A DNA stretch of 64,000 nt from Streptomyces sp. CCM_MD2014 (GTDB taxonomy: Bacteria; Actinomycetota; Actinomycetes; Streptomycetales; Streptomycetaceae). The DNA is taken from assembly GCF_000772045.1 (NCBI RefSeq), contig NZ_CP009754.1:7688001-7752000 (forward strand), read 5' to 3'. The position numbers and the translations under genes were made by a program. Positions 19,096 through 27,792 of this stretch are shown here, piece by piece (position 1 is the stretch's first letter; each line of letters opens with the position of its first letter). The notes below the pieces were generated by a model that was not told the DNA's origin, did not search any database, and saw nothing but the letters and a program-made list of their open reading frames with translations.

Positions 19096-20268
19096 TCAAC
19101 TCCCGTCGTCCCGCACGAGCTTGAGCCGCAGGGCGAGTGCCGTGACGCCCGCGCCGAGCGCCGCGACACCCAGGATCGCGCCGGTCTCCGGCCAGCCGGG
19201 CTCGTCCTCGGCCGGCTTCGCCGCGGGCGCCGCCGCGGGCGCCGCCTGCGGCCCCTGGCGGGGCCGGGCCCCCTCGGGGACCAGCGAGCCCACCGGGTCG
19301 ACCTGTCCGTCCGCCTCGAAGCCCCAGTCGAGCAGGGCACGGGCCTCCTCGTAGACGGCGTGGCCGCTGCCCTCCTGAGGGTTCATCACCGTGACGAGCA
19401 GGGTCCGTCCGTCGCGGCGGGCGGCGGCGATGAGCGTGTTGCCGGCGTTGCTGGTGTAGCCGTTCTTGACGCCGATCAGCCCCGGGTACGGCGCCACACC
19501 GCCGGCCCCGGTGAGCAGCCGGTTGGTGTTCATGATCCCGTACGACCTCCCGTCGCGGCCGGGGAACATCGCGTCGACCTTGGCGCAGTACCGCGCGAAG
19601 TCGGGCCGCCGCAGCCCCGCCCGGCCGAAGACGGCCAGGTCGTACGCCGACGAGACCTGGCCGGGCGCGTCGTACCCGTCGGGAGAACGGACGTGGGTGT
19701 CGCGGGCGCCCAGTGCGCGGGCCTTCGCCTGCATCCGGGCGGCCGTTGCACTCCAGCCGCCGGTGAGTGCGGCGAGGACGTGCACGGCGTCGTTCCCGGA
19801 GTTGAGGAAGACGCCGTTCCACAGGTCGGAGACGCGGTAGGTCTCGCCCTCGACGACACCGACGAGGCTGCTGCCCGGGCCGATGCCGGACAGGTCCTCG
19901 GGACTGACCTCGTGGTGGAGGCCGCCCGGCAGGACCGGCAGCACCGTGAGGGCGAACAGCGTCTTGAGGGTGCTGGCCGGGGGCAGTTTCCGGTGCGCGT
20001 CGTTCGCCGCCAGCACGTCGCCCGTGCCGGCGTCGGCCACGACCCAGGACAGAGCGGAGACATCGGGAACCCGGGGAGCTCCGGGGTGCGGCCGGACCTG
20101 GGTGCCGGAGCGGTACAGCGACGACGTCCGGTCCGCCGCACCGCCGGGCGGCCCGGGGTCCGGCCGTCCCGCAGTGGCGGCCGCGGCGGCCGGCATGAGG
20201 GTCAGCAGCCCTGCCAGGCAGAGCATGCAGGCGGACCGAGCCGTCCGGGATGAGAATCCGATAGTCAT
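19096..20268 (-). CDS. D-alanyl-D-alanine carboxypeptidase (class A low-molecular-mass PBP)
   Basis: A 390-residue exported serine peptidase that trims peptidoglycan stem peptides. It has an N-terminal signal (through AAAATAG), the catalytic SxxK at S99-K102 (PASTLK), SGN at 157-159, and KNG at 268-270 where many homologues have KTG. A Pro/Ala linker and a C-terminal membrane helix (GAILGVAALGAGVTALAL) anchor it outside the cell. I start at ATG 20268; the open frame to 20334 adds residues before the signal peptide. It faces glsA and is followed upstream by the rho paralogue. Confidence 0.93.
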   Translation of the reverse strand: MTIGFSSRTARSACMLCLAGLLTLMPAAAAATAGRPDPGPPGGAADRTSSLYRSGTQVRPHPGAPRVPDVSALSWVVADAGTGDVLAANDAHRKLPPASTLKTLFALTVLPVLPGGLHHEVSPEDLSGIGPGSSLVGVVEGETYRVSDLWNGVFLNSGNDAVHVLAALTGGWSATAARMQAKARALGARDTHVRSPDGYDAPGQVSSAYDLAVFGRAGLRRPDFARYCAKVDAMFPGRDGRSYGIMNTNRLLTGAGGVAPYPGLIGVKNGYTSNAGNTLIAAARRDGRTLLVTVMNPQEGSGHAVYEEARALLDWGFEADGQVDPVGSLVPEGARPRQGPQAAPAAAPAAKPAEDEPGWPETGAILGVAALGAGVTALALRLKLVRDDGS

Positions 20269-20384
20269 ACCGCAAACGTAGGAACGGCCCCCCGACCCGC
20301 CACGCTGACCGGGCCGGGTCGCGCCCGCGAGCACTCGGATGCCGTAACGGAGGACGGTGTCGGTGCGTGACGCCGGCGGGCGGG

Positions 20385-21524
20385 TCAGTCCGCGGGCAGC
20401 GTCGGCTGTACCTGTCGCAGGAAGGTCGCGTTGTCCGGCGTGCGGCGCAGCCGCTCCAGCAGGGTCTCCAGGCCCGACTGCCCGTCCCGCGTCCCCAGGG
20501 CCCGCCGCAGCCCGCGCACGGCGGTCGTCTCGGCGGCGGACAGCAGGAGTTCCTCGCGCCGGGTGCCCGAGCCGGTCAGGTCAACGGCAGGGAAGACGCG
20601 GCGGGAGGCGGGGTCCCGGCTCAGCCGCAGTTCCATGTTGCCGGTGCTCTTGAGTTCCTCGAAGTAGAAGTCGTCGGCGCGCGAGCCGGTCTCGACCAGT
20701 GCGGTGGCGAGGATGGTGAGGGAGCCGCCCTCCTCGGCCTTGCGGGCGGCGCCGAAGAACCGCTTGGGGCCCAGCAGTGCCGCCGCGTCGACACCGCCGC
20801 TGAGGGTGCGGCCGCCGGACGAGGCGGCGTTGTTGTGCGCCCTGCACAGCCGGGTGAGGGAGTCGAGGAGGATGACGACGTCCTCACCGGCCTCGACGAG
20901 CCGCTTGGCCCGCTCGATCACCAACTCGGCGAGTGCGATGTGCTGCTTGGCGCCCTGGTCGAAGGTCGAGGCGTACACGTCCCCCCGCACCGAGCGCCGC
21001 ATGTCGGTGACCTCCTCGGGACGTTCGTCGAGCAGCACCACCATCAGCCGTGCCTCGGGGTGGTTGCCGGCCACGGCGGCGGCGATCTGCTGCAGGAGGA
21101 CGGTCTTGCCGGTCTTCGGCGGAGCCACGATCAGGCCGCGCTGCCCCTTGCCGACCGGGGTCATGAGGTCGGTGACGCGTCCGGCGAGGCCGGCCGCCGG
21201 GTGTTCGAGCCGCAGCCGCTCGTGCGGGTGCAGCGGGGTCAGGTCGGCGAAGTGCCGCCGGCCGCCGATCCGGTCCGGCGTACGGCCGTTGACGCGGACG
21301 ACCTCGGTCAGGGTGCGCCGGTCGCCGCGCACGCCCTCCACGAGGTCGCCCCTGCGCAGCCCGTGCCGGCGGATCAGCGCGGGGGAGAGGGCGAGGTCGG
21401 AGGGGTCGGGCCGCAGGCCTTCGCCCCGCAGGCGGCCCTTGCCGCCCGCCTCGATGTCGAGGACACCGCTCGCGACGTCGGCCGGGGACTGCTGTACAGG
21501 GGGGTGTTCGAGTGTGGTGGTCAT
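20385..21524 (-). CDS. Short transcription termination factor Rho paralogue
   Basis: A 379-residue Rho-type hexameric RNA helicase. It has the cold-shock-like RNA-binding domain (GVLDIEAGGKGRLRGEG, about 20-75), the Walker A PPKTGKT (135-141), the LLDERPEEVTDM stretch, and SLTRLCRAHN for the Walker B region. The N-terminal helix bundle and the long Arg/Gly-rich insertion of the housekeeping actinobacterial Rho are absent. ATG 21524 has AAAGGA upstream; an in-frame extension to a TTG at 21761 looks non-coding. It is probably a second, specialised Rho, since the housekeeping gene normally sits elsewhere and is longer. The 294-base upstream region is without a gene. Confidence 0.9.
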   Translation of the reverse strand: MTTTLEHPPVQQSPADVASGVLDIEAGGKGRLRGEGLRPDPSDLALSPALIRRHGLRRGDLVEGVRGDRRTLTEVVRVNGRTPDRIGGRRHFADLTPLHPHERLRLEHPAAGLAGRVTDLMTPVGKGQRGLIVAPPKTGKTVLLQQIAAAVAGNHPEARLMVVLLDERPEEVTDMRRSVRGDVYASTFDQGAKQHIALAELVIERAKRLVEAGEDVVILLDSLTRLCRAHNNAASSGGRTLSGGVDAAALLGPKRFFGAARKAEEGGSLTILATALVETGSRADDFYFEELKSTGNMELRLSRDPASRRVFPAVDLTGSGTRREELLLSAAETTAVRGLRRALGTRDGQSGLETLLERLRRTPDNATFLRQVQPTLPAD

Positions 21525-21818
21525 GGTGGTCGGTCCTTTCGAGGACACGGGCATGGAGCATGCGGAAGGAAGGAGGGGGCCGCGAGGGGTCGGAAACGAC
21601 ACGCCTCCGGGCGGCGGAACAGCACCTCGGACTCGGCGGGGATGAAAGCCCTGCTCACGAGGTTGTGCTGAGAAGCGGACGCGCCGGTCGCACCAGGGCG
21701 GGCGGGCCCGCGAACCGAAGGGAAACTCGCACCGGCGCCCCGAACGAGGGGGCGTACACAAGTGCTGAAGTCACCCTACCACGACATCCCGTCTTCCTTC
21801 CGCGCATGCCGTACCGGC

Positions 21819-22229
21819 TCAGCCGGCCGAACGTTCCCGGGTCTCCTCCGCCTCCCGTGCGATCCGCTCGAACTGGGCGGCCATGGCCGCCTGGAGGGCC
21901 TGCGCCCCCGACAGCGGGCGCACCATCACCGTCAGTTCGGCGATCCGGCCGGACGCGTCGAGGCGCAGGAAGTCGCAGCCGCTGATCTCCCGGTCCCCCA
22001 CTCGCGCCGTGAAGAGCAGGGCGTGGTCGGGGCCGTCCGCCTCGCCGATGACGCGTTCGTAGCGGAAGTCCTCGAAGACGCGCTCCACCGCGCGCAGGAT
22101 CGCCGCTGTGATCGCCCTGCCCCGATAGGGCTTGAAGACGACGGGGCTGGAGAAGACCACGTCGTCGGCCAGCAGTGCTTCGACGGCGTCCAGGTCGTGC
22201 GCCTCGACCGCCTCGCGGAAAGCTCGCAT
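21819..22229 (-). CDS. SnoaL/NTF2-like protein
   Basis: A 136-residue cone-shaped-barrel protein (REAVEAHDLDAVEALLADDVVFSSPV at the start, then the RGRAITAAILRAVERVFEDF helix). Members include isomerases, hydrolases and small binding proteins, so the activity cannot be read from sequence. ATG 22229 follows GAGGGAG at the right spacing; the GTG at 22235 overlaps that site and is less likely. It is divergent from a PadR regulator, which probably controls it through the AT-rich dyad between them. Confidence 0.8.
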   Translation of the reverse strand: MRAFREAVEAHDLDAVEALLADDVVFSSPVVFKPYRGRAITAAILRAVERVFEDFRYERVIGEADGPDHALLFTARVGDREISGCDFLRLDASGRIAELTVMVRPLSGAQALQAAMAAQFERIAREAEETRERSAG

Positions 22230-22242
22230 CGCCACTCCCTCA

Positions 22243-22260
22243 TATTGAACTATTTGAATA
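22243..22260. promoter_or_regulatory. AT-rich dyad, candidate PadR operator
   Basis: TATTGAACTATTTGAATA is an imperfect 18-base palindrome (14 of 18 symmetric positions) in a GC-rich genome. It lies 14 bases upstream of the SnoaL-like gene and 50 bases upstream of the PadR gene. Confidence 0.5.
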
Positions 22261-22309
22261 GGTGCGGAGTAGAGTAGTCGTCTTGATCCGTGCTTGCTAG
22301 CGTGTCGAC

Positions 22310-22897
22310 ATGTCTCTCAAGTACGCCGTCCTGGCCGCCCTCCTGGAGGGTGAGGCCTCGGGCTACGAGCTGTCCAAGATCTTCGACGTGTCGCTCGCCA
22401 ACTTCTGGCCCGCCACGCCGCAGCAGCTCTACCGGGAGCTGGAGCGCCTCGCGGGCGACGGACTCATCGAGGCCCGGACCGTGCCGCAGGAACGCAGGCC
22501 CACCAAGCGGCTGTTCTCGCTCACCGCGGCCGGCCGGGAGCAGCTGGGCGCGTTCGCCGCCGAGCCGACCCGGCGGCCCACCGCCATCCGCGACGAGTTC
22601 CTGATCAAGATGCAGGCCATGGACGGCGTCGACCCCCTGGCCGTCCGCGCCCTGGTCGAGGAGCGCAGGGCCTGGGCGCTGGGCAAGCTCGCCCGCTACG
22701 AGCGGGTGCGGGAACGCCTCCTGGACGGCCGCACCGAGGAGGAGCACCTCCGGGACGCCGACCGCGTCGGCCCCTACCTCACCCTGGCCGCCGGAATCGC
22801 GTTCGAGCGGGAGAACGCCCGCTGGTGCGAGCGCGTGCTCACCGTGCTGAGCGAGCGGCGTGCCCCGGCCGGACCCGCCGGACAGGCCCTAGGCTGA
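22310..22897 (+). CDS. PadR-family transcriptional regulator
   Basis: A 195-residue PadR/Vir protein: winged helix in residues 1-90 (LLEGEASGYELSKIFDVS, then QQLYRELERLAGDGLIEAR as the recognition helix and linker), followed by a C-terminal helical dimerisation domain. TAGCGT (22298-22303) ends six bases before the ATG and there is no Shine-Dalgarno, so the mRNA is probably leaderless. It precedes a methyltransferase gene by four bases and is divergent from the SnoaL-like gene. Ligand unknown. Confidence 0.88.
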   Translation: MSLKYAVLAALLEGEASGYELSKIFDVSLANFWPATPQQLYRELERLAGDGLIEARTVPQERRPTKRLFSLTAAGREQLGAFAAEPTRRPTAIRDEFLIKMQAMDGVDPLAVRALVEERRAWALGKLARYERVRERLLDGRTEEEHLRDADRVGPYLTLAAGIAFERENARWCERVLTVLSERRAPAGPAGQALG

Positions 22898-22901
22898 CCC
22901 G

Positions 22902-23627
22902 GTGTTCAGTCCCGGAGGTCCCACCCTGCGCGAACTCGCCGTCCAGGCGCTGTCGTCGGTCGAGCGGGGCTACGACCTGCTCGCCCCGAAGTTCGACCAC
23001 ACGCCGTACCGGACACCGGACCGGGTGCTGGACGCCGTGGCCCGCGCGCTTGAGCCGATGGGACCCTTCCCTGCCGGACTCGACCTGTGCTGCGGCACCG
23101 GCGCGGGAGTGGGCGTCCTGGCCCGGGTGTGCCGGGAGAGCGTGACCGGGGTCGACTTCAGCGCCGGCATGCTGGATGTCGCGCGCCGCCGCGTCCCGCC
23201 GCCGGGCCCGGCGGTCTCCTGGGTGCGCGCGGACGCCCGAGCCCTGCCGTTCGGCCCCGCCTTCGACCTCGTGGTGAGCTTCGGGGCGTTCGGTCACTTC
23301 CTGCCCCGCGAGCTGCCGGGCCTGTTCGGTCAGGTGCGCTCCGTGCTCCGGCCGAACGGCTGCTTCGCCTTCCCCGTCGCCGCCCCGCCCCGGCCCGGTT
23401 CCCGGGGGTACTGGACGCTGCTCGGCTTCGACGCGGCGATGCGGGTGCGCAACGCGCTGTGGCGGCCGCCGTTCGTCATGTACTACCGGACCTTCCGGCT
23501 CGGGGACGTGGGCCGCGAGCTGTCCCGCGCGGGTTTCCGGGCGGACCTGCACGCCCTGCCGGAGTTCGGACGCCGCCCCGACGGCAGCCCCCGGGTCCGG
23601 CTGGTCGTGGCCCGGCGCCGCGCGTAG
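22902..23627 (+). CDS. Class I SAM-dependent methyltransferase
   Basis: A 241-residue methyltransferase. The SAM motif I is LDLCCGTGAGVGVLA, motif post-I VDFSAGMLDVAR, and the FDLVVSFGAFGHF segment is motif IV. Start GTG 22902 is preceded by TAGGCT (22890-22895) and six bases, with no Shine-Dalgarno, so it may be expressed from its own leaderless promoter as well as from the PadR transcript. The substrate cannot be deduced; the C-terminal half has no family-specific motif known to me. Confidence 0.85.
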   Translation: MFSPGGPTLRELAVQALSSVERGYDLLAPKFDHTPYRTPDRVLDAVARALEPMGPFPAGLDLCCGTGAGVGVLARVCRESVTGVDFSAGMLDVARRRVPPPGPAVSWVRADARALPFGPAFDLVVSFGAFGHFLPRELPGLFGQVRSVLRPNGCFAFPVAAPPRPGSRGYWTLLGFDAAMRVRNALWRPPFVMYYRTFRLGDVGRELSRAGFRADLHALPEFGRRPDGSPRVRLVVARRRA

Positions 23628-23636
23628 CCGGCCGGG

Positions 23637-24383
23637 TCAGCCGGCCGCCGGCAGGGTGAACTCGTAGACCAGGGCGTCCTGTCGGGTGTCCACCAGGAGG
23701 TCGGTGATCTCGAGCGGTCGCGCGTACTGGTCGTGCACCCGCCGCACGACCCGGACCGACGCGGTGTCGGGCTGGAGGGTGATGGTGTCCCGGTGATGCA
23801 GCGTCAGGCCGGCCCGGCGCATCCAGTCGTAGGTCCGCCGCAGCTCGGCGCAGGCGACACCGTCGGCGCGGTCGCGGTAGCGGGCCAGCTCCTCGACCTC
23901 GGCGAGCGCCACCGCGGAAAACGATGTCACAGCCGTCCGCCTGCCGCTTCCTCCGGCCGCCGCCGACGTGTAGCGGTGCACCAGGGTCGGCCGGCCCGGC
24001 ACCAGCCCCAGCGCCGCGGCGTGTTCCGGCGGCGGTGCCCCCCAGATGACGGTGGCCCGGTCGCCGGTGCGGGGCTCCGCCGACCGGGCGCCCACCGGGA
24101 AGACCAGCGGTGCCGGGCTTCCGGACGGCGGTCCCGGCAGGGCGACGTGACTGCCCCGCCGGTCGGTGCTGAGCAGACCGTCCCGGCGCAGCACGTCCAG
24201 TGCCTGGCGCACGGTCTCCCGGCTGACCCCGAAGTGCTCCGCCAGCCGGCGCTCGCCGGGCAGCCGTTCGCCCGGCGGGACGGTTCCGTCCCGCAGCCCG
24301 GTGAGCAACTGGTCCGCCACCCGCCGGTACAGGGGTGGCCGGGTGCCGGTGGTGGACTGGTCGTGGGGGGTGGTGCGGGCCAT
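23637..24383 (-). CDS. GntR/HutC-family transcriptional regulator with UTRA domain
   Basis: A 248-residue regulator. The winged helix occupies residues 18-82 (LPGERRLAEHFGVSRETVRQALDVL), and the UTRA ligand domain about 100-245 (RPTLVHRYTS..., VACAELRRTYDWM). HutC/DasR-type proteins sense amino-sugar phosphates, histidine-pathway compounds or similar small ligands. A site closely resembling a DasR box lies 63-78 bases upstream of its ATG. It is convergent with the methyltransferase and follows the second CE7 esterase on the same strand, so it may control that esterase. Confidence 0.9.
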   Translation of the reverse strand: MARTTPHDQSTTGTRPPLYRRVADQLLTGLRDGTVPPGERLPGERRLAEHFGVSRETVRQALDVLRRDGLLSTDRRGSHVALPGPPSGSPAPLVFPVGARSAEPRTGDRATVIWGAPPPEHAAALGLVPGRPTLVHRYTSAAAGGSGRRTAVTSFSAVALAEVEELARYRDRADGVACAELRRTYDWMRRAGLTLHHRDTITLQPDTASVRVVRRVHDQYARPLEITDLLVDTRQDALVYEFTLPAAG

Positions 24384-24445
24384 GCCGCGCCTCCTGTTGA
24401 TGACGTACGGTAGCCGCGTGGGCTCGGTGCGCCACCAGAATTACC

Positions 24446-24461
24446 ATTGGTCTAAACCAGC
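24446..24461. promoter_or_regulatory. DasR/HutC-type palindrome upstream of the GntR regulator
   Basis: ATTGGTCTAAACCAGC contains TGGTCTAAACCA, one base from the symmetric TGGTCTAGACCA core of the known DasR response element. It lies upstream of the HutC-type regulator gene, which may itself recognise this class of site, or DasR may act here. Confidence 0.55.
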
Positions 24462-24527
24462 GGGGAAGCCCGGGCCGCCGGATCGGCCGAAACACCCCTC
24501 ACGGACGCCGGTGACCACCGGCGGACC

Positions 24528-25496
24528 TCAGGCGTACGAGCTCAGCCAGCGCAGCTTGGCGGCCTCCTGGAACGGCCCGCCGCCCTCGTGGTCGTTGAAG
24601 TCGTACACCTCGATCCTCTTGTCCTCGTGCGTCCAGGCGTTGAACGCGGCGAAAACGGTCGACGGCGGGCAGGTCTGGTCCTCCAGGGCCGCCGAGAACA
24701 GGGCCGGCGTCCGGCCCCGCGCCGCGAAGTGCACGCCGTCGAAGTACGACAGCGTGCGCAGCGCGTCCTCGGTCCGGCCGCGGTGCGTCTTCAGATAAAG
24801 GCCGATCTCTCGGTAGGGGTGCCGGTCGGTGAGCGTGGTCGCGCGCGGGAAGTCGCACAGGAACGGCACGTCGGGCGCGACGGCGACCAGATCCGGCACC
24901 AGACCGCCCACCGCTATCGTGATGCCGCCGCCCTGGCTTCCGCCCAGCGCCACCGTGCGGGACGAGTCGGTCAACGGGTGGGAGCGGGCGGCCTCGACCG
25001 CGCGCACGGCGTCGGTGAAGACCCGGCGGTAGTAGTAGTTCTCCGGAGCGTCCAGGCCCCGGGTCATGAAGCCCGGGTAGGCGGGAGTGCCGCCGACGGG
25101 GTCCGGGGTCCCGCCACCGCCGCCCCAGGCGCTGCCCTGGCCGCGGGTGTCCATCACGAAGTGGGCCCGGCCGGTGGACGCCCACAGCAGGTGCTCGTGC
25201 GGCAGCCCGCGCCCGCCTCCGTACCCCACGAACTCCACGACCAGCGGCAGCGGCTCGGCCGCCGCGGCGGGCAGGGTCAGCCACCCCTTCACCGGGTGAC
25301 CGCCGAACCCGGCGAACGTCACGTCGTACACGCGCACCGTGGACAGTCCCGTCTCGACCGGTTCGAAGCGCGCGTCCAGCTCGTACTCACGGGCCTGGGC
25401 GAGTGTCTTGCTCCAGAACGCGTCGAAGTCCGCCGGCTCGGCCGACGCACTGCGGTACGCCTGGAGTTCGTCGAGCGGAAGGTCGAACAGGGCCAT
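24528..25496 (-). CDS. CE7-family acetyl esterase (second copy)
   Basis: A 322-residue alpha/beta hydrolase of the acetyl xylan esterase/cephalosporin-C deacetylase family. It has the RGQGSAWGGG motif, the nucleophile elbow GGSQGG, and the C-terminal NDHEGGG with the catalytic histidine. It is a clear paralogue of the esterase at 6487-7509. No signal peptide is present, so it acts on imported acetylated sugars. It lies upstream of a HutC-type regulator on the same strand. ATG 25496 gives full family length. Confidence 0.9.
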   Translation of the reverse strand: MALFDLPLDELQAYRSASAEPADFDAFWSKTLAQAREYELDARFEPVETGLSTVRVYDVTFAGFGGHPVKGWLTLPAAAAEPLPLVVEFVGYGGGRGLPHEHLLWASTGRAHFVMDTRGQGSAWGGGGGTPDPVGGTPAYPGFMTRGLDAPENYYYRRVFTDAVRAVEAARSHPLTDSSRTVALGGSQGGGITIAVGGLVPDLVAVAPDVPFLCDFPRATTLTDRHPYREIGLYLKTHRGRTEDALRTLSYFDGVHFAARGRTPALFSAALEDQTCPPSTVFAAFNAWTHEDKRIEVYDFNDHEGGGPFQEAAKLRWLSSYA

Positions 25497-25613
25497 CGAG
25501 AACCGCCTTTGCGGGGATGTGTCAGACCGTACGGGTGATCACACCGTACGTGAGCGGCCGGAAGAACCGCCAGGTCCGGCCGCTGTCCGGGGCCGCGCGG
25601 GCGGGCCCGGCCG

Positions 25614-26198
25614 TCAGGCCCGGCGGTGGGTCCACTGCGGCTCGGTGAGCGCCCAGTCCCGGTCCCACTCCGCCATGCGGCGCCGCATGGTCACCGCGCG
25701 CACGGCGCGGTGCGCGAGCAGCACCGTGAGCGCCGTCCCGAGGGCCGTGAACGAGCCGACGGTGGCGCTGTGCTGCCAGATCTCGGCACCGTCCGAAGGC
25801 GGCGGCACGCTCTGACCGTGCGCGTCCAGCCACACGTCGACGGTGTCACCGTGCCGGGCGTCGGCCGGCACCGGAGCCGTGGTGCTCTTCTCCGTGCCGT
25901 CCGGTGTCTTCCAGTGGACGGTCGCGCGGTAGGAGTGCTGTCCGCCCAGCTGCCCCGTCGCAAGGGAGTCGGGGGTGCGGTCGGCCACCGTGGCGCGGAC
26001 CTGGTGCCGTTCGGCCCGCTGTTCGGCCACGATCGCCTGGGCCTGGCCGTAGCCCCACCAGGCGGTGGCCGCGCCGAGCAGCGGTGCGCCCACGACCAGC
26101 AGGAGGGCGACGACCACCGTGGTCCAGGCCTCGACGACGTCCGAACGGCGCCGCAGCGGATTGCGCCGCCAGCGCCAGCCGCGTACCCGTGTTCGCAT
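25614..26198 (-). CDS. Rv1733c-type membrane protein
   Basis: A 194-residue protein with two membrane helices (VVVALLLVVGAPLLGAATAW near residues 25-48 and TALGTALTVLLAHRAV near 155-172) flanking an extracytoplasmic domain of about 100 residues, which has VDVWLDAHGQ and WKTPDGTEK. This two-helix layout is common among actinobacterial proteins annotated as Rv1733c-like; function unknown. I start at ATG 26198 because the earlier frame lacks a membrane-protein N-terminus. It stands alone between the esterase and the flavin reductase. Confidence 0.75.
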   Translation of the reverse strand: MRTRVRGWRWRRNPLRRRSDVVEAWTTVVVALLLVVGAPLLGAATAWWGYGQAQAIVAEQRAERHQVRATVADRTPDSLATGQLGGQHSYRATVHWKTPDGTEKSTTAPVPADARHGDTVDVWLDAHGQSVPPPSDGAEIWQHSATVGSFTALGTALTVLLAHRAVRAVTMRRRMAEWDRDWALTEPQWTHRRA

Positions 26199-26352
26199 GT
26201 CGACCTCCCCGCGATCGCCGCGGCCGGAGGAGCGGACGGACGGCCGGGGGAGTACGGGAGGGCCGCCGCGCCTTCGTGCCGCGCCACGTGTGCGAGTGCC
26301 CGCACTGGTCTGGTACCCAGTTGGGCGGGCCTCGCCCACGATCCGGGCGGGA

Positions 26353-27129
26353 TCAGCCGAAGCGTTCGATCCGGATCCGGTCCACCGGCTGCCCGGCCGC
26401 CACCAGCAGCCGCGACGCGTGCTCCGCGAAGGCGTTCGATCCGCACACGTAGGCCTCCCAGCCGCCGGCGGGCGGCTCGGCCAGGAGCGGCGCCAGGTGC
26501 GCGGCGGCCAGCCGGCCCACGGGCGTCCCGGCCGGCGCGGTACGGGTGAACACGGGCGTCGTCTCCGCGCCGTACTCACGGGCGTAGATCAGCTCCTCGG
26601 GGCCGCGCGCCGACACGAGCAGGCGCAGCGGCACCGTCAGGCCCCGCGCCCGGTGGTGCCGCACCATCGACATCAGCGGGACGACCCCGGAGCCGGCGCC
26701 GAGGAGCAGGGCGGGCCGGTCGCCCGGCCAGGCGAAGAAGCCGCTGAGCGGACCGCGGACCTCGATCTCGTCGCCGGGCCGCGCCACCGTGTGGAACCAG
26801 CCGGACACCTCCCCGTCGGGCACGCGGTCGAGGGTCAGCTCGATGTGCCCGGAGTCGTCCGGCGCGGAGGCCAGCGAGTAGTGGCGCTGCGCCCGGTAGC
26901 CGTCCTCGGCGGTGAGCCGCAGCATCAGGTGCTGGCCGGGCAGGTGGCCCGCCCAGCCGGGCACGGCCAGCCGGAACGTCGACGCGCGGGGCGTCTCACG
27001 TCGGATCTCCGTGAGCACGGCCGTCCGCCACGCCCCGGCCACCTCGCCGTTCACCTCGATCCGCCCGGGCACGGCGAACCTCGTCGGGGGAGTGAAGGTC
27101 CCCGCCGTGTGCGTCGCTGTCTCAGTCAC
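26353..27129 (-). CDS. Ferredoxin-NADP reductase-type flavoprotein
   Basis: A 258-residue FAD/NAD(P)-binding reductase. The FAD motif RHYSLAS and the nucleotide-binding GAGSGVVPLMSM are present, and the C-terminal VCGSNAFAEHA replaces the usual CGP(P)..M. No 2Fe-2S cysteine cluster follows, so it passes electrons to a separate partner. Its GTG start overlaps the molybdopterin-enzyme stop by eight bases, so the two are co-translated and probably work as one redox pair. Confidence 0.9.
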   Translation of the reverse strand: MTETATHTAGTFTPPTRFAVPGRIEVNGEVAGAWRTAVLTEIRRETPRASTFRLAVPGWAGHLPGQHLMLRLTAEDGYRAQRHYSLASAPDDSGHIELTLDRVPDGEVSGWFHTVARPGDEIEVRGPLSGFFAWPGDRPALLLGAGSGVVPLMSMVRHHRARGLTVPLRLLVSARGPEELIYAREYGAETTPVFTRTAPAGTPVGRLAAAHLAPLLAEPPAGGWEAYVCGSNAFAEHASRLLVAAGQPVDRIRIERFG

Positions 27130-27727
27130 CGGAGTACCGCTGCTCCTCCCAGGGGTTGCCGCGCGCGTGGTAGCCGTTCTGCTCCCAGAAACCCGGCTCG
27201 TCGTGGTCGAGGAGCTCGAGACCCGCGATCCACTTGACGCTCTTCCAGAAGTACAGGTGCGGGACCACCAGCCGGGCCGGACCGCCGTGCTCGGGGGCGA
27301 GCGGCCGCCCGTCGTACTCCCACACGATCCAGGCCCGCCCGCCGGTGAGGTCGGCGAGCGGCAGGTTCGCCGTGTAGCCGGTGTGCGCGTGGGCGACGGC
27401 GTGCGTGGCGGACGGCAGCGGACCGGCCGCGTCCAGGAAGGCGTCCAGGGACACGCCCCCGAACCGCACCCCGAACTTCGACCAGCCGGTGACGCAGTGG
27501 ATGTCGCCCGCGTACTGAGACGCCGGCAGCCGGCGCGCGGCGGCCAGGTCCCAGGTGCGGGGCTCGGCCACCAGACCGCCCACCCGGAAGGTCCAGTCGG
27601 CGGGCGCGATCTCGGGCGTGACCTCGGCGGACAGCACGGGCCAGTCGTCGCCCGCGTCGTACTGGCCGGGCGGCAGGCCCGGCCGGGCGGCGCGCGGACG
27701 CCCGGTGAAGCCTCGGGTGGTGTTCAT
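27122..27727 (-). CDS. Sulfite oxidase-type molybdopterin oxidoreductase
   Basis: A 201-residue soluble enzyme of the YedY/sulfite-oxidase fold. The molybdenum-ligating cysteine is C78 in IHCVTGWS, and the conserved GVSLDAFL and YFWKSVKWI motifs follow. No signal peptide or twin arginine is seen, so unlike E. coli MsrP it appears cytoplasmic. It is followed by its own flavin reductase, and a MarR gene lies 65 bases upstream in the same orientation. Physiological substrate unknown; sulfoxides or sulfite are the family options. Confidence 0.9.
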   Translation of the reverse strand: MNTTRGFTGRPRAARPGLPPGQYDAGDDWPVLSAEVTPEIAPADWTFRVGGLVAEPRTWDLAAARRLPASQYAGDIHCVTGWSKFGVRFGGVSLDAFLDAAGPLPSATHAVAHAHTGYTANLPLADLTGGRAWIVWEYDGRPLAPEHGGPARLVVPHLYFWKSVKWIAGLELLDHDEPGFWEQNGYHARGNPWEEQRYSGD

Positions 27728-27792
27728 GCGGTGGGTGCCTTTCGGGCCGTCGGGGCGCTCCGCCCGCGGCCGGCGTGATCAGTGCGTACCCG

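Noticed and set aside
21525..21761. In-frame N-terminal extension of the Rho paralogue
   Set aside because: It begins at a TTG without a ribosome site and its sequence does not resemble the Rho N-terminal bundle.
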